Positions 16,564 to 25,821 of a stretch of DNA of 34,245 bases are shown piece after piece; position 1 is the stretch's first letter, and the number at the start of each line of letters is the position of its first letter. The notes beneath the pieces were generated by a model. It searched no databases and had not been told where the DNA came from. It saw only the letters and a program-made list of their open reading frames with translations. Source of the stretch: DATCLS01 sp036563805 (lineage in GTDB: Bacteria; Actinomycetota; Acidimicrobiia; Acidimicrobiales; VFJN01); the NCBI GenBank assembly GCA_036563805.1, contig DATCLS010000003.1:1-34245 (forward strand), in the 5' to 3' direction. A program made the translations under genes and the position numbers.

Positions 16564-16569
16564 ATCGTA
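16564..16569 (-). promoter_or_regulatory. Predicted -10 box of kgd (leaderless)
   Basis: TACGAT on the minus strand fits the TANNNT consensus and is separated from GTG 16556 by 7 bases, so transcription would begin on or next to the start codon. No convincing -35 is visible. It decides between the two GTG starts. Confidence 0.45.
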
Positions 16570-16650
16570 CCGGGACCTGGCGAGTCCACCGCCCCGGGCC
16601 CAAACGGCGGTAGAAACGGTTACGAGTCCCCTCGCAGAAGGAGGCTGACC

Positions 16651-16863
16651 ATGAGTCCGACGACGATCACCGTCGCTGCGGATCAGCCGATCTCCAGCCG
16701 GCTCCTCCGCCCTCTGCTCGGGTCCTCCGTGACCGTCCGCACCGCCTCCGGGTCCCTGCAGGGCACCCTCCTCTCCTGCGTGAAGGGCAGCGCCTGGTTC
16801 GTCGTCGACGACAAGGACGTCGTCGTCCCTCTCGACGACATCATCTCCGTGCGCGCCGCCTGA
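16651..16863 (+). CDS. Small Sm-like beta-barrel protein of unknown function
   Basis: This is a 70-residue protein with a strong ribosome site (AAGGAGG, 7 bases before ATG), divergent from kgd. After a short N-terminal tail, residues 15-25 look like a helix (SSRLLRPLLG). They are followed by alternating strands GSSVTVRTASG, LQGTLLSCVKGSAWFVV and KDVVVPLDDIISVRAA. The order helix, VxV strand, G...G-L bend, and final I-x-x-V strand is that of Sm/Hfq-like or other SH3-type small barrels. Function is not recognised. Membership in the Sm superfamily is inference from pattern, not a match I could run. A weak hairpin follows the stop codon. Confidence 0.75.
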   Translation: MSPTTITVAADQPISSRLLRPLLGSSVTVRTASGSLQGTLLSCVKGSAWFVVDDKDVVVPLDDIISVRAA

Positions 16864-16868
16864 CCGAC

Positions 16869-16888
16869 GGCCCGGCCCCGACCGGGCG
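16869..16888. terminator. Short bidirectional hairpin
   Basis: CGGCCCGG-type arms: GCCCGG and CCGGGC pair around CCCCGA plus flanking bases. It sits in the 36-bp gap between the convergent small Sm-like gene and the sigma factor gene. It is weak and lacks a T-tract. Confidence 0.35.
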
Positions 16889-16899
16889 CCGGCGTCGAT

Positions 16900-17619
16900 T
16901 CACGCGGCCGCGCCGCGGCCGTCGTGGTCGAGGCGCACGAGCGAGACGAGCGACTGGACGTCCGACCGCCGGAAGGCGTCGACGTAGCCGGCCAGGAGGC
17001 GGCGCTGGTCCTCGCCGTCCAGCCGGTCCGGCCCCGCCGCCTCGGCGGCCAGGGCGGCGCGCGCCCGCTGCAGGGCGCTGTTGACCGCCACCGTCGTGCA
17101 GCCCAGCAGCTCGGCCACCTCGTGGGCCCGCCAGCGCAGCACCTCGCGCAGGATCAGCACGGCCCGCTGGCGCGACGGCAGGCGCTGGAGCGCCACCAGG
17201 AAGGCGTCGTGCACGGCCTCCTGGGTCTCGACCACGTCGGCCGGGTCGTGGGGCGCCGCCCCGCCCCGCCCGCCGCTCACCGACTCCACCGGGCGCAGCT
17301 CGCCGCCCGGCCGCGGCTCCGGCGAGGACCCCAGGTCCATCGGCCGGGCGTGGCGCTGCCTGCCCCGCAGCATGTCGAGGCAGACGTTGGTGGCGATGCG
17401 GTACAGCCACGACCGGAGGGGGGCCCGGCCGTCGAACTGGTCGTAGCGGCGCCACGCCCGCACCAGCGTCTCCTGCACGGCGTCGTCGGCCTCGAACGGG
17501 GAGCCCAGCATCCGCTGGCAGTGACGGCGCAGCTCCTGGCGGTGGGACTCGAGGCGGGTCCCGAGCGTCGCCCGCCGGTACCCCACGGTGGCGGCGCGTT
17601 GCATCTCGATCGTGAGCAC
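16900..17619 (-). CDS. ECF sigma factor, SigG-like, with truncated NTF2/SnoaL tail
   Basis: This ECF sigma factor has about 239 residues. Region 2 is clear: HCQRMLGSPFEADDAVQETLVRAWRRYDQFDG, then LRSWLYRIATNVCLDMLRGR. Region 4 follows after a Pro/Gly linker: LPSRQRAVLILREVLRWRAHEVAELLGCTTVAVNSALQRARAAL. The SigG/TIGR02960 type normally continues into a SnoaL/NTF2 domain of about 100 residues that starts LLxxYVDAFxxxDVxxLVxLL. Here LLAGYVDAFRRSDVQSLVSLV is present, but the protein stops about 11 residues later. The GTG start at 17619 has a poor ribosome site; ATG 17604 is an alternative. A 22-bp dyad lies 33 bp before the start. No anti-sigma gene is adjacent. Confidence 0.9.
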   Translation of the reverse strand: MLTIEMQRAATVGYRRATLGTRLESHRQELRRHCQRMLGSPFEADDAVQETLVRAWRRYDQFDGRAPLRSWLYRIATNVCLDMLRGRQRHARPMDLGSSPEPRPGGELRPVESVSGGRGGAAPHDPADVVETQEAVHDAFLVALQRLPSRQRAVLILREVLRWRAHEVAELLGCTTVAVNSALQRARAALAAEAAGPDRLDGEDQRRLLAGYVDAFRRSDVQSLVSLVRLDHDGRGAAA

Positions 17620-17651
17620 GATGTCACCGTCGCATCACCCCCTGGTCGCGG

Positions 17652-17673
17652 ACATCGCCCACCTGGCCGATAC
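17652..17673. promoter_or_regulatory. 22-bp dyad, site A (sigma factor promoter)
   Basis: ACATCGCCC-ACCT-GGCCGATAC, an imperfect dyad. It matches site B (18102-18123, read on the other strand) at 19 of 22 positions. It lies 33 bp before the sigma factor start, the place for an operator or activator site. The binding protein is unknown. Confidence 0.6.
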
Positions 17674-17700
17674 TGAGCCACCGGTGGCCGACCCCCGGCA

Positions 17701-18078
17701 TCAGCCACCCCCGTCCAGGCCGCTGAGCTGGAGGTTCACGATCGACCATCGGCCGTTGGCGCGGACCGCGACAAGCGTCGCCCGGAACCGGCCGCTCCAC
17801 TCCTCGCCCCGGTAGCTGGCCTCCTGGCGCTGGACGGCGGTGACCACCACCGCGTTCCCCTGCGCCCGGAGCCGCAGGTCGTCCCACGCGAACGCCCGGA
17901 GGACGAGGTCGCCGGAGCGGTGCCGGTCGATCCACTCCTGCTTGGTCAGCACGTAGCCCCGCGGCCCGTCGCCGCGGAAGTCGCCGTCGAGCAGGCCGTC
18001 GAGCGCGTCCGCGTCGCCGCGGGCCTCGGCGTCCACCCACCGACCCAGGATCTCCTCGAACGTGTCCAGGGCGCCCAC
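17701..18078 (-). CDS. NTF2-like (DUF4440/SnoaL-type) protein
   Basis: This is a small cone-fold protein of about 125 residues. Seen: TFEEILGRWVDAEARGDADALDGLLDGDFRG, YVLTKQEWIDRHRSGDLVLRAF, a VVVTAVQRQEASYRGEEW strand and the closing ATLVAVRANGRWSIVNLQLSGL. This is the standard DUF4440 order. Members bind small ligands or act as enzymes or accessory domains. It sits 81 bp upstream of, and co-directional with, a sigma factor whose own C-terminal NTF2 domain is truncated, so it may act in trans as the missing domain (inference). GTG 18078 is preferred, because ATG 18105 lies inside the dyad of site B; with ATG the protein gains 9 residues. Confidence 0.8.
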   Translation of the reverse strand: MGALDTFEEILGRWVDAEARGDADALDGLLDGDFRGDGPRGYVLTKQEWIDRHRSGDLVLRAFAWDDLRLRAQGNAVVVTAVQRQEASYRGEEWSGRFRATLVAVRANGRWSIVNLQLSGLDGGG

Positions 18079-18101
18079 GGTCGCACCCGCCGGCCCGCAG
18101 G

Positions 18102-18123
18102 ACATCGGCCAGGTGGCCGATGT
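18102..18123. promoter_or_regulatory. 22-bp perfect dyad, site B (NTF2/LuxR divergent promoter)
   Basis: Arms ACATCGGCC and GGCCGATGT around AGGT: a perfect 9-bp inverted repeat. It lies 49 bp before the large regulator gene and 23 bp before the GTG of the NTF2-like gene. Site A before the sigma gene is nearly the same sequence. One regulator probably binds both. Confidence 0.65.
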
Positions 18124-18172
18124 GGGCGCGGGTGCGCGAGGGCGGCCACCCCGCAGGGGGCAGACTGGGGCG

Positions 18173-21100
18173 ATGGGGGTAGAGCACCAGGAGCGGGCGT
18201 CGATCCTGCCGGCGGGCACCGTCACGTTCCTGCTGACCTGCCTCGACCGCCCGACGACCGGACCGGCCTCCCTGCCCGCGCCCGAGGGCGTGGTGCGCCG
18301 GCTCGGCGACGTCGTGGCCGCGGTGGTGGCCGAGCGGGGCGGCGTCCAGGCCACCCGGCCCGACGGCGAGCGGGCCGACTCGCAGGCCGCGGTGTTCCCC
18401 TCGGCCGCCGACGCGGTGGCGGCCGCCCTCGACGTCCAGCGCGCCCTGGCCAAGGAGGACTGGCCCGACCGGCGGGCGCCCGCCGTCCGCATCGCCCTGC
18501 ACACCGGCGAGGCCCACGTGCGCGACGGCCGCGACTACGGCGGGCCGGCCCTCGACCGCGGCGCCCGCCTACGCGACGTGGCCCACGGCGGCCAGACGCT
18601 GCTGTCGACCGCCACGGCCGCGGTCGTGGCCGAGGACCTGCCGCCCGGCGCCGAGCTGGCCGACCTGGGCGAGCACCGGCTCCGCGACCTGTCCCGCCCC
18701 GAGCGGGTGTTCGAGCTGCGCCACCCCGACCTGCCGGCCGACCTGCCGCCGCTCCGCTCGCTCGACACGCTCGCCAACAACCTGCCGGTCCAGCTCACCA
18801 GCTTCGTCGGCCGGGGCGAGGAGCTGGCCGCGGTCGAGCTGCTTCTCGACGGCGAGCGGCTCGTGACGCTCACCGGGCCCGGCGGCGCCGGCAAGACCCG
18901 CCTGGCCCTGCACGCCGCGGCCGAGCTGGCCGACCGGTGGCCCGACGGCGTGTGGTGGGTCGACCTGGCCCCGGCCACCGACCCCGGCCTGGTCGCCGAC
19001 CTGGTGGCGTCGACCGTCGGCGTGCTGGTCGAGCCGGGCGGCGGCCCGCTGCGGGCACTGGGCCAGCAGCTGCGCGACCGGCGCCTGCTGGTGTGCCTCG
19101 ACAACTGTGAGCACGTGCTCGACGCCGCCGCCGAGGTGGCCGACACGCTCCTCCGGGGCTGCCCGGGCGCGTCGGTGCTGGCCACCAGCCGCGAGCCGCT
19201 GGGCCTGCCCGGCGAGACCGTGTGGCGGGTCCCGTCGCTGGTCGACGACGAGGCCGTGTCGCTGTTCGTCGAGCGGGCTAGCCACGTCCGGCCCTGGTTC
19301 AGCCTCGACGAGACCAACGAGGAGGCCGTCCTCCGGCTGTGCCGACGGCTCGACGGCATGCCGCTCGCCATCGAGCTGGCCGCCGCCTGGCTGCGCACGC
19401 TCACGCCGGCCCAGATCGCGGCCGGCCTCGACGACCGGTTCTCGCTCCTGGTGCGGAGCCCCCGGGGCGTGAGCGCCCGCCAGCAGACGCTCGCCGCCTC
19501 CATCGACTGGAGCCACGACCTGCTCGACGAGGTCGACCAGGTGGTGTTCCGGCGGTTGGCCGTGTTCGCCGGCAGCTTCACGCTGGAGGCCGCCCAGGCG
19601 GTGGCGGCCGCCGACCCCCTGTCCGGGACCGAGGTGCTGCTCGCCCTCGGCCGCCTCGTCGACAAGTCGCTGGTCGTGATGGAGGACCGGGGCGGCGAGG
19701 CCCGCTACCGGCTGCTGGAGACGATCCGCCAGTACGCGTCCGACAAGCTCGAGGCGGCGGGCGAGGCCGCCGCGCTCCGTGACCGCCACCTCGACCACTT
19801 CGTCGCGCTCGCCGAGGCCGCCGAGCCCGGCCTGGCGGGCGACGAGCAGGACCGCTGGCTCGGCCTGCTCAAGGCCGACCACGACAACCTGCGGGCCGCG
19901 CTCGACTGGGGCCTGGCGCTGCCCGATCCGGGCCGCGCCCGGCGCCTGGCCGCCCCCCTGTTCTGGTTCTGGTACCTGCGCGGGCACACGAACGAGGGCG
20001 TCGACTACCTGCGGCGCGCCATCGAGCGGGCGCCGGAGGAGGAGTCGCCGCTGCAGGCGACGCTGTTCACCGGCGTGGCCGCGGTGTCCATCGCCAGCGG
20101 CCGGTTCGACGTGCTCGTCGAGCACGCCCAGAAGGGCCTGGCGCTGGCCAGCGCCATCGGCGACCAGCGCAACCGGGGCCGGTGCCTGCTGCTGCTGGGC
20201 GTGGCCATGTCGTACCTCGACTTCGACGCCTCCGGCGACCTCCTGGGCCAGGGGGCCGAGGCGGCGGCCGCGGCCGGCGACGACCTGATCGCCGACCGCA
20301 TCCTGGTCATGCAGGGCCTCCTGCTCGGCTATCGCGACCGGCACGACGACGCCGCGCCGATCCTCCAGGAGGGCTACGAGCGGTGCCGGCGCCGCGGCGA
20401 CCGGGGCTTCGCCGCCATCGCGCTCGACTACCAGGTGGTGGCGGCCGTGCTCCAGGGCGACCTGGCCCGGGCCGACGAGCTGGCCACCCGCAGCTACGAG
20501 ATCACCGCCCCCCGGGGCGACTTCTACGACGTCGGCCTGTCGACCGGGCATCTGGCCCTGGTGAAGTCGTACACCGGCGACATCGAGGCCGGGCTGCGGG
20601 TCACCGAGCCGATCGTGCGGGCCGTCGAGGGCAGCGACGAGGCCGTGTACGTGCCGCGGCTGGCCCAGGCCCGGGGGCGCCTGGCGCTGATGACCGGCGA
20701 CTACGAGGCCGCCGCCGAGTGGTTCCGGAGCGACGTGCGCGAGGGACCGATGGCCGGGAGCCTCATCACCGCGCGGGTCCTGCCCGGCCTGGCCGCCGCG
20801 CTCCGCCACCTGGGCCGGGCCGACGAGGCCGCGGCCACCGCCGAGCGGGCGCTGACCACCGCCCGGCAGCTCGGCGTCCCCTACCTCGTGGCCGACGCCC
20901 TCGAGGAGCAGGCCCACCAGGCGGCGCCGACCGACCCCGACACGGCCGAGCGCCTCTACCACGAGTCGCTGGCCACCCGCTTCGAGCACGGCGTCCGCAC
21001 GTTCCTGGTCGACAACCTCGACGCCCTCGCCGGGCTGGCCGCCCGGGCCGGCCGCCATGCCGAGGCCGCCCGGCTCCTCGCCGCCAGCGACGCGGCCCGC

Positions 21101-21484
21101 GCCGCCATCGGCTACCCCCGGCCGGCCATCGACGCCCCCGCCCACGAGGAGCGCGTCGCCGCCCTGCGCGCCGCCCTGGGCGACGGCTTCGACGACGCCT
21201 GGTCGGCCGGGGCCGGCCTGTCCCTGGACGCGGCGGTCGCGCTGGTCCGCCGGGCCCGCGGCGCCCGCGGCCGCCCGTCCACCGGGTGGGCGAGCCTCAC
21301 CCCCACCGAGCTCGACGTCGTCCGGTGCGTCGTCGAGGGGTTGAGCAACCCCGAGATCGGCGCCCGCCTGTTCATGAGCCGGGGCACGGTCAAGACCCAC
21401 CTGTCCCACGTGTACGCCAAGCTCGGCATCTCCAACCGGACCGAGCTGGCCACCGTGGCGGCCCGGCACGTGGACGACGACTGA
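18173..21484 (+). CDS. Large LuxR-type regulator with degenerate cyclase domain and NB-ARC-like ATPase
   Basis: This is a 1103-residue signalling regulator. Residues about 14-180 form a class III nucleotide cyclase-like domain (PAGTVTFLLTCLD ... VRIALHTGEAHV ... YGGPALDRGARLRDVAHGGQTLLS). The first metal Asp (normally TDIEGST) is Cys in LLTCLDRPT, and the second GDG loop is altered, so it is probably a non-catalytic sensor. An ATPase domain follows: Walker A LTGPGGAGKTRL near 233, Walker B LLVCLDNCEHV near 307, then LLETIRQYASDKLE. Next come about 450 residues of TPR-like helices and a C-terminal LuxR HTH (LTPTELDVVRCVVEGLSNPEIGARLFMSRGTVKTHL in part). The divergent site B dyad makes it a candidate regulator of the sigma/NTF2 pair. 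Signal unknown. Confidence 0.9.
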   Translation: MGVEHQERASILPAGTVTFLLTCLDRPTTGPASLPAPEGVVRRLGDVVAAVVAERGGVQATRPDGERADSQAAVFPSAADAVAAALDVQRALAKEDWPDRRAPAVRIALHTGEAHVRDGRDYGGPALDRGARLRDVAHGGQTLLSTATAAVVAEDLPPGAELADLGEHRLRDLSRPERVFELRHPDLPADLPPLRSLDTLANNLPVQLTSFVGRGEELAAVELLLDGERLVTLTGPGGAGKTRLALHAAAELADRWPDGVWWVDLAPATDPGLVADLVASTVGVLVEPGGGPLRALGQQLRDRRLLVCLDNCEHVLDAAAEVADTLLRGCPGASVLATSREPLGLPGETVWRVPSLVDDEAVSLFVERASHVRPWFSLDETNEEAVLRLCRRLDGMPLAIELAAAWLRTLTPAQIAAGLDDRFSLLVRSPRGVSARQQTLAASIDWSHDLLDEVDQVVFRRLAVFAGSFTLEAAQAVAAADPLSGTEVLLALGRLVDKSLVVMEDRGGEARYRLLETIRQYASDKLEAAGEAAALRDRHLDHFVALAEAAEPGLAGDEQDRWLGLLKADHDNLRAALDWGLALPDPGRARRLAAPLFWFWYLRGHTNEGVDYLRRAIERAPEEESPLQATLFTGVAAVSIASGRFDVLVEHAQKGLALASAIGDQRNRGRCLLLLGVAMSYLDFDASGDLLGQGAEAAAAAGDDLIADRILVMQGLLLGYRDRHDDAAPILQEGYERCRRRGDRGFAAIALDYQVVAAVLQGDLARADELATRSYEITAPRGDFYDVGLSTGHLALVKSYTGDIEAGLRVTEPIVRAVEGSDEAVYVPRLAQARGRLALMTGDYEAAAEWFRSDVREGPMAGSLITARVLPGLAAALRHLGRADEAAATAERALTTARQLGVPYLVADALEEQAHQAAPTDPDTAERLYHESLATRFEHGVRTFLVDNLDALAGLAARAGRHAEAARLLAASDAARAAIGYPRPAIDAPAHEERVAALRAALGDGFDDAWSAGAGLSLDAAVALVRRARGARGRPSTGWASLTPTELDVVRCVVEGLSNPEIGARLFMSRGTVKTHLSHVYAKLGISNRTELATVAARHVDDD

Positions 21485-21506
21485 GAGCCGCTACCGTCGC
21501 ATCCCT

Positions 21507-23186
<1,680 letters not shown>

Positions 23187-23196
23187 CGGCGGCGAG

Positions 23197-23219
23197 GCGG
23201 GCCGGCGCCGCCGGCCCGC
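23197..23219. terminator. Bidirectional terminator hairpin after ettA
   Basis: Perfect 10-bp arms GCGGGCCGGC and GCCGGCCCGC around GCC, between convergent ettA and the DUF885 gene. It is very stable but has no T-tract. Confidence 0.7.
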
Positions 23220-23289
23220 GCCCGGCGGACGGGGAGGTCAGGCGTCCCGCGCCCGGACGGGGGCGGGACCCGCGCCCGTACGGGGCCGG

Positions 23290-24939
23290 TCAGGCGACCA
23301 GCTCGCGCAGCACGGGCAGGCTCACCGAGCCCGAGCCGAGCACGGCGTCGTGGAAGGCGGGCAGGTCGGCCTCGCCGTGCCGCGCCCGCAGGCGCTGGAT
23401 CTCCAGCTGGCCGATTTTGTAGCCGAGCGCTTGGCCGGGGATGGCGACGTAGCGGTCGACCTCGACCGCCACCTCGTCCACGCCGACCGGGGCGTTGGCG
23501 GTCATGAAGTCGATCGCCTGCTGGCGGCTCCAGCCCCGGGCGTGGAGCCCGGTGTCGACGACCAGGCGGCACGACCGCCATGAGTCGCCGGTCAGCATGC
23601 CGAGCCGGTCGAGGTCGTCGCGGTACAGGCCCATCTCGTCGGCCAGCCGCTCCGCGTACAGCGCCCAGCCCTCGACGAAGGCGGTGTTGGCCCACGACAG
23701 CCGCTGGAAGCGGGGCAGGTGGTCGAGCTCGTTGGCGATCGTCAGCTGCAGATGGTGCCCCGGGATGGCCTCGTGGAAGGCGACCGCCGCGGTCTCGTAG
23801 CGGTTGCGGTCGCCCGGCTGGGACAGGTTCACGTAGTAGGCGCCCGGCCGGCTCCCGTCGGCCGCGGGCGGGAAGTAGTAGGCGGCCGGGGCGTCGGCGG
23901 CCAAGAAGTCCGGCACGGCCTCGATGCCGCACCCGGTCCGCGGCAGCCGCCCGAACCAGTCGCCCATGGCCGCCGCCGCGGCGTCGAGGCAGCGGCGGGC
24001 GTCGGCCATGATCTCGTCGCCGCTCCGGTAGCGCAGGTCCGGATCGCTCCGCAGCCGCCGGAAGATCTCGGCCTGGTCGGTCGTGCCGAACAGCCGGCCG
24101 CCTATCTCGGCGTACTCGCCCCGCAGGCGGTCGAGCTCGGCCAGGCCCAGCTCGTGGATCTCGTCGGCGTCGAGGTCGTCGACGGTCGTGTGCTGGCGGA
24201 TCAGCGTGCGGTACAGCGCCGCCCCGTCGTCGCCCAGCCACGTCAGGCCGCACCGGTCGTCGGGCCGGGCGGCCGGCGCCAGCTCGCTGGCCAGGACGTC
24301 CCGGTAGCGCTGGAACGCCGGGCGGATGACCGCGCGGGTCACCTCCGTCAGCTCATCGCGCCAGGCGGCCTCGCCGTCCCACCCCTCGGGGCCGGCCAGG
24401 GTCACGAACGGGTCGGTGGCCACGTCGGAGGCCAGGTAGCCGTCGAGCTGGTTGATCGAGCGCTCGATGACGAGTCGGGCTGGCGTGCGGCCCGCGGCCA
24501 GGCCGGCCCGGAAGCGGTCCACCGCCTGGTCGAGGGCGGTGCCCATCTGCCGGAGGCGGGCGACCAGCGCCCGGGCGGACTCCGGCGTCGGCGCGTCGAG
24601 CTGGGGCGCCACCGTCAGGTAGCCGGCGTGCACGCCGTCCATCTGGTCGAAGGCCAGCTCGGTGAGCCGGCGGTCGAGGGCGGCGATGCCGTTGGCCAGC
24701 TCGGTGCGCAGCAGGCTGCGGGTCACCCGGTCGCCGGCGTCGAGGCCGGCCGGGTCGAGGGCGTCGACCCGGGCGAGCAGCGCCGACCAGCTCGCCCGCC
24801 GGCGCTCGTCGGCCTCGGCCGACCAGTCCTCGATGCAGTCGTCGAACCGGCGGTCGCCAAGCAGGGTGGCGGACGTCGGGTAGGCGGCCATGAGGCCGTC
24901 CCAGTACTCGTCGGCCAGCGCGATGAGCTCGTCGTGCAT
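23290..24939 (-). CDS. DUF885 family protein, putative zinc metallopeptidase
   Basis: This 549-residue DUF885 protein has a gluzincin-like active site: AFHEAIPGHHLQL (zinc His residues and catalytic Glu) near residue 390, and EGWALYAERLADEMG about 38 residues later with the third ligand Glu. Also present are the N-terminal YPTSATLLGDRRFDD and the C-terminal PGQALGYKIGQLEI conserved in the family. DUF885 members resemble M32/M3-type carboxypeptidases and oligopeptidases; substrates are mostly unknown. No signal peptide is seen, so it is probably cytoplasmic. The start ATG is preceded by no clear Shine-Dalgarno site. It is convergent with ettA. Confidence 0.9.
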   Translation of the reverse strand: MHDELIALADEYWDGLMAAYPTSATLLGDRRFDDCIEDWSAEADERRRASWSALLARVDALDPAGLDAGDRVTRSLLRTELANGIAALDRRLTELAFDQMDGVHAGYLTVAPQLDAPTPESARALVARLRQMGTALDQAVDRFRAGLAAGRTPARLVIERSINQLDGYLASDVATDPFVTLAGPEGWDGEAAWRDELTEVTRAVIRPAFQRYRDVLASELAPAARPDDRCGLTWLGDDGAALYRTLIRQHTTVDDLDADEIHELGLAELDRLRGEYAEIGGRLFGTTDQAEIFRRLRSDPDLRYRSGDEIMADARRCLDAAAAAMGDWFGRLPRTGCGIEAVPDFLAADAPAAYYFPPAADGSRPGAYYVNLSQPGDRNRYETAAVAFHEAIPGHHLQLTIANELDHLPRFQRLSWANTAFVEGWALYAERLADEMGLYRDDLDRLGMLTGDSWRSCRLVVDTGLHARGWSRQQAIDFMTANAPVGVDEVAVEVDRYVAIPGQALGYKIGQLEIQRLRARHGEADLPAFHDAVLGSGSVSLPVLRELVA

Positions 24940-25100
24940 CGGATCATTCTCGCGAGGCGCCGCGCCTTGGCCTCCGGATCACGGACGCCGAGAGGCCACC
25001 GCGCGGCGGCAGCATCGGGGCGACGGGCACGTCGGCGCCCTTGCTCATGGCCGGCATCGACCCGGGCGAGGCGCGCTGGTGCTGGCGACGCCACCGCGCC

Positions 25101-25190
25101 GCTCACCGGGGACGTCCCGCTGAAGACGAGCCCGACGTCGACACGGTGCAGCGCCGCCGCACCGGCTCACCGGGGACGTTCGCTGCACGT
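25101..25190. repeat. 15-bp direct repeat plus long inverted repeat in a gene-poor gap
   Basis: The 288-bp gap between 24940 and 25227 has no supported gene. It holds GCTCACCGGGGACGT twice (25101-25115 and 25165-25179), and an inverted repeat with arms GTGCAGCG and CGCTGCAC about 30 bases apart flanking the second copy. Function unknown; it could be a decayed mobile or regulatory RNA sequence. No tRNA-like or known riboswitch pattern is recognised. Confidence 0.45.
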
Positions 25191-25215
25191 GCCCGAGCCG
25201 CCCGTCACCGTCCCC

Positions 25216-25221
25216 TACGCT
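25216..25221 (+). promoter_or_regulatory. Predicted -10 box of the PH-domain gene (leaderless)
   Basis: TACGCT fits TANNNT and is 6 bases before GTG 25228. No Shine-Dalgarno site or clear -35 is present. Confidence 0.4.
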
Positions 25222-25227
25222 CGGCCC

Positions 25228-25683
25228 GTGACCGAGCTCGTCGACCAGGTCTGGCGCCCTGGCCGCTGGGCACGGGCCGGCGCGTGGGCGCTCGGCGGCG
25301 TGGGCGGCCTCGTGGCGCTCGCCGGGCTGGCGGCCGCTGTCGGTGGCGAGGTGCGCACCGGGCTCGTGACCGCTGCCGTGTTCGGCCTGTTCCCGGTCGT
25401 GGCCTGGCGGTGGGGGACGCACCCGCAGCTGGCGGCCACCGACGACGGCGTGGAGGCCCGCAACCCGCTCCGGACCGCGCTCGTCCCCTGGGCCGACGTC
25501 GAGCGGTGCGTGCCCAGCTCGCTGGGCCTCGTCATCGAGCGCCGCGAGGGCACGGGCCGCCCGGTGGTAGCCTGGGCCGTGCAGAAGCCGAACGTCGCCC
25601 GCTGGCTGGGCCGCCGCACGCGGGCCGACGAGGTGGCCGCCGCCCTCGAGGCGCAGGCCGCCGCCCGCGCCGGGCGGCGGTGA
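25228..25683 (+). CDS. Membrane protein with bacterial PH domain (bPH6-like)
   Basis: This protein has about 151 residues. Two hydrophobic segments (about residues 15-37, AWALGGVGGLVALAGLAAAV, and 43-58, TGLVTAAVFGLFPVVAW) form a membrane hairpin. A C-terminal PH-type barrel follows: PQLAATDDGVEARNPLRTALVPWADVERC, then LGLVIERREGTGRPVVAWAV and a terminal helix ADEVAAALEAQAAA. The layout matches actinobacterial bPH_6 proteins (the mycobacterial CFP-6 antigen type). Molecular role is unknown. GTG 25228 is chosen because of the TACGCT box 6 bases upstream. Confidence 0.8.
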   Translation: MTELVDQVWRPGRWARAGAWALGGVGGLVALAGLAAAVGGEVRTGLVTAAVFGLFPVVAWRWGTHPQLAATDDGVEARNPLRTALVPWADVERCVPSSLGLVIERREGTGRPVVAWAVQKPNVARWLGRRTRADEVAAALEAQAAARAGRR

Positions 25684-25710
25684 CCCGGCCGGGGACAGGG
25701 CCGACCGCGG

Positions 25711-25729
25711 CGGCGCCGTCGTGGCGCCG
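25711..25729. terminator. Bidirectional hairpin between PH and Nudix genes
   Basis: Perfect 7-bp arms CGGCGCC and GGCGCCG around GTCGT in the gap between convergent genes. Confidence 0.5.
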
Positions 25730-25821
25730 GACCGGGGTCTCGAGCGCCCCCACGCCGCGTCGTCGCGGGGCGTCCACGGGGCCGCTCAGGTGCGCCCGCC
25801 GGGTGACGCAAAGCGGCGGCG

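Noticed and set aside
12873..16613. Very long plus-strand open frame opposite kgd
   Set aside because: Antisense shadow of a clear Kgd gene; composition rich in Val, Gly, Arg, His, Asp runs and no domain pattern, as expected from high-GC codon bias.
18569..21469. 966-codon minus-strand frame opposite the LuxR regulator
   Set aside because: Repetitive Gly/Val/Gln/Arg composition and no ribosome site; shadow of the regulator.
25041..25120. Short frame LLMAGIDPGEARWCWRR as a transposase remnant
   Set aside because: Too short and no further homologous block; not supported.
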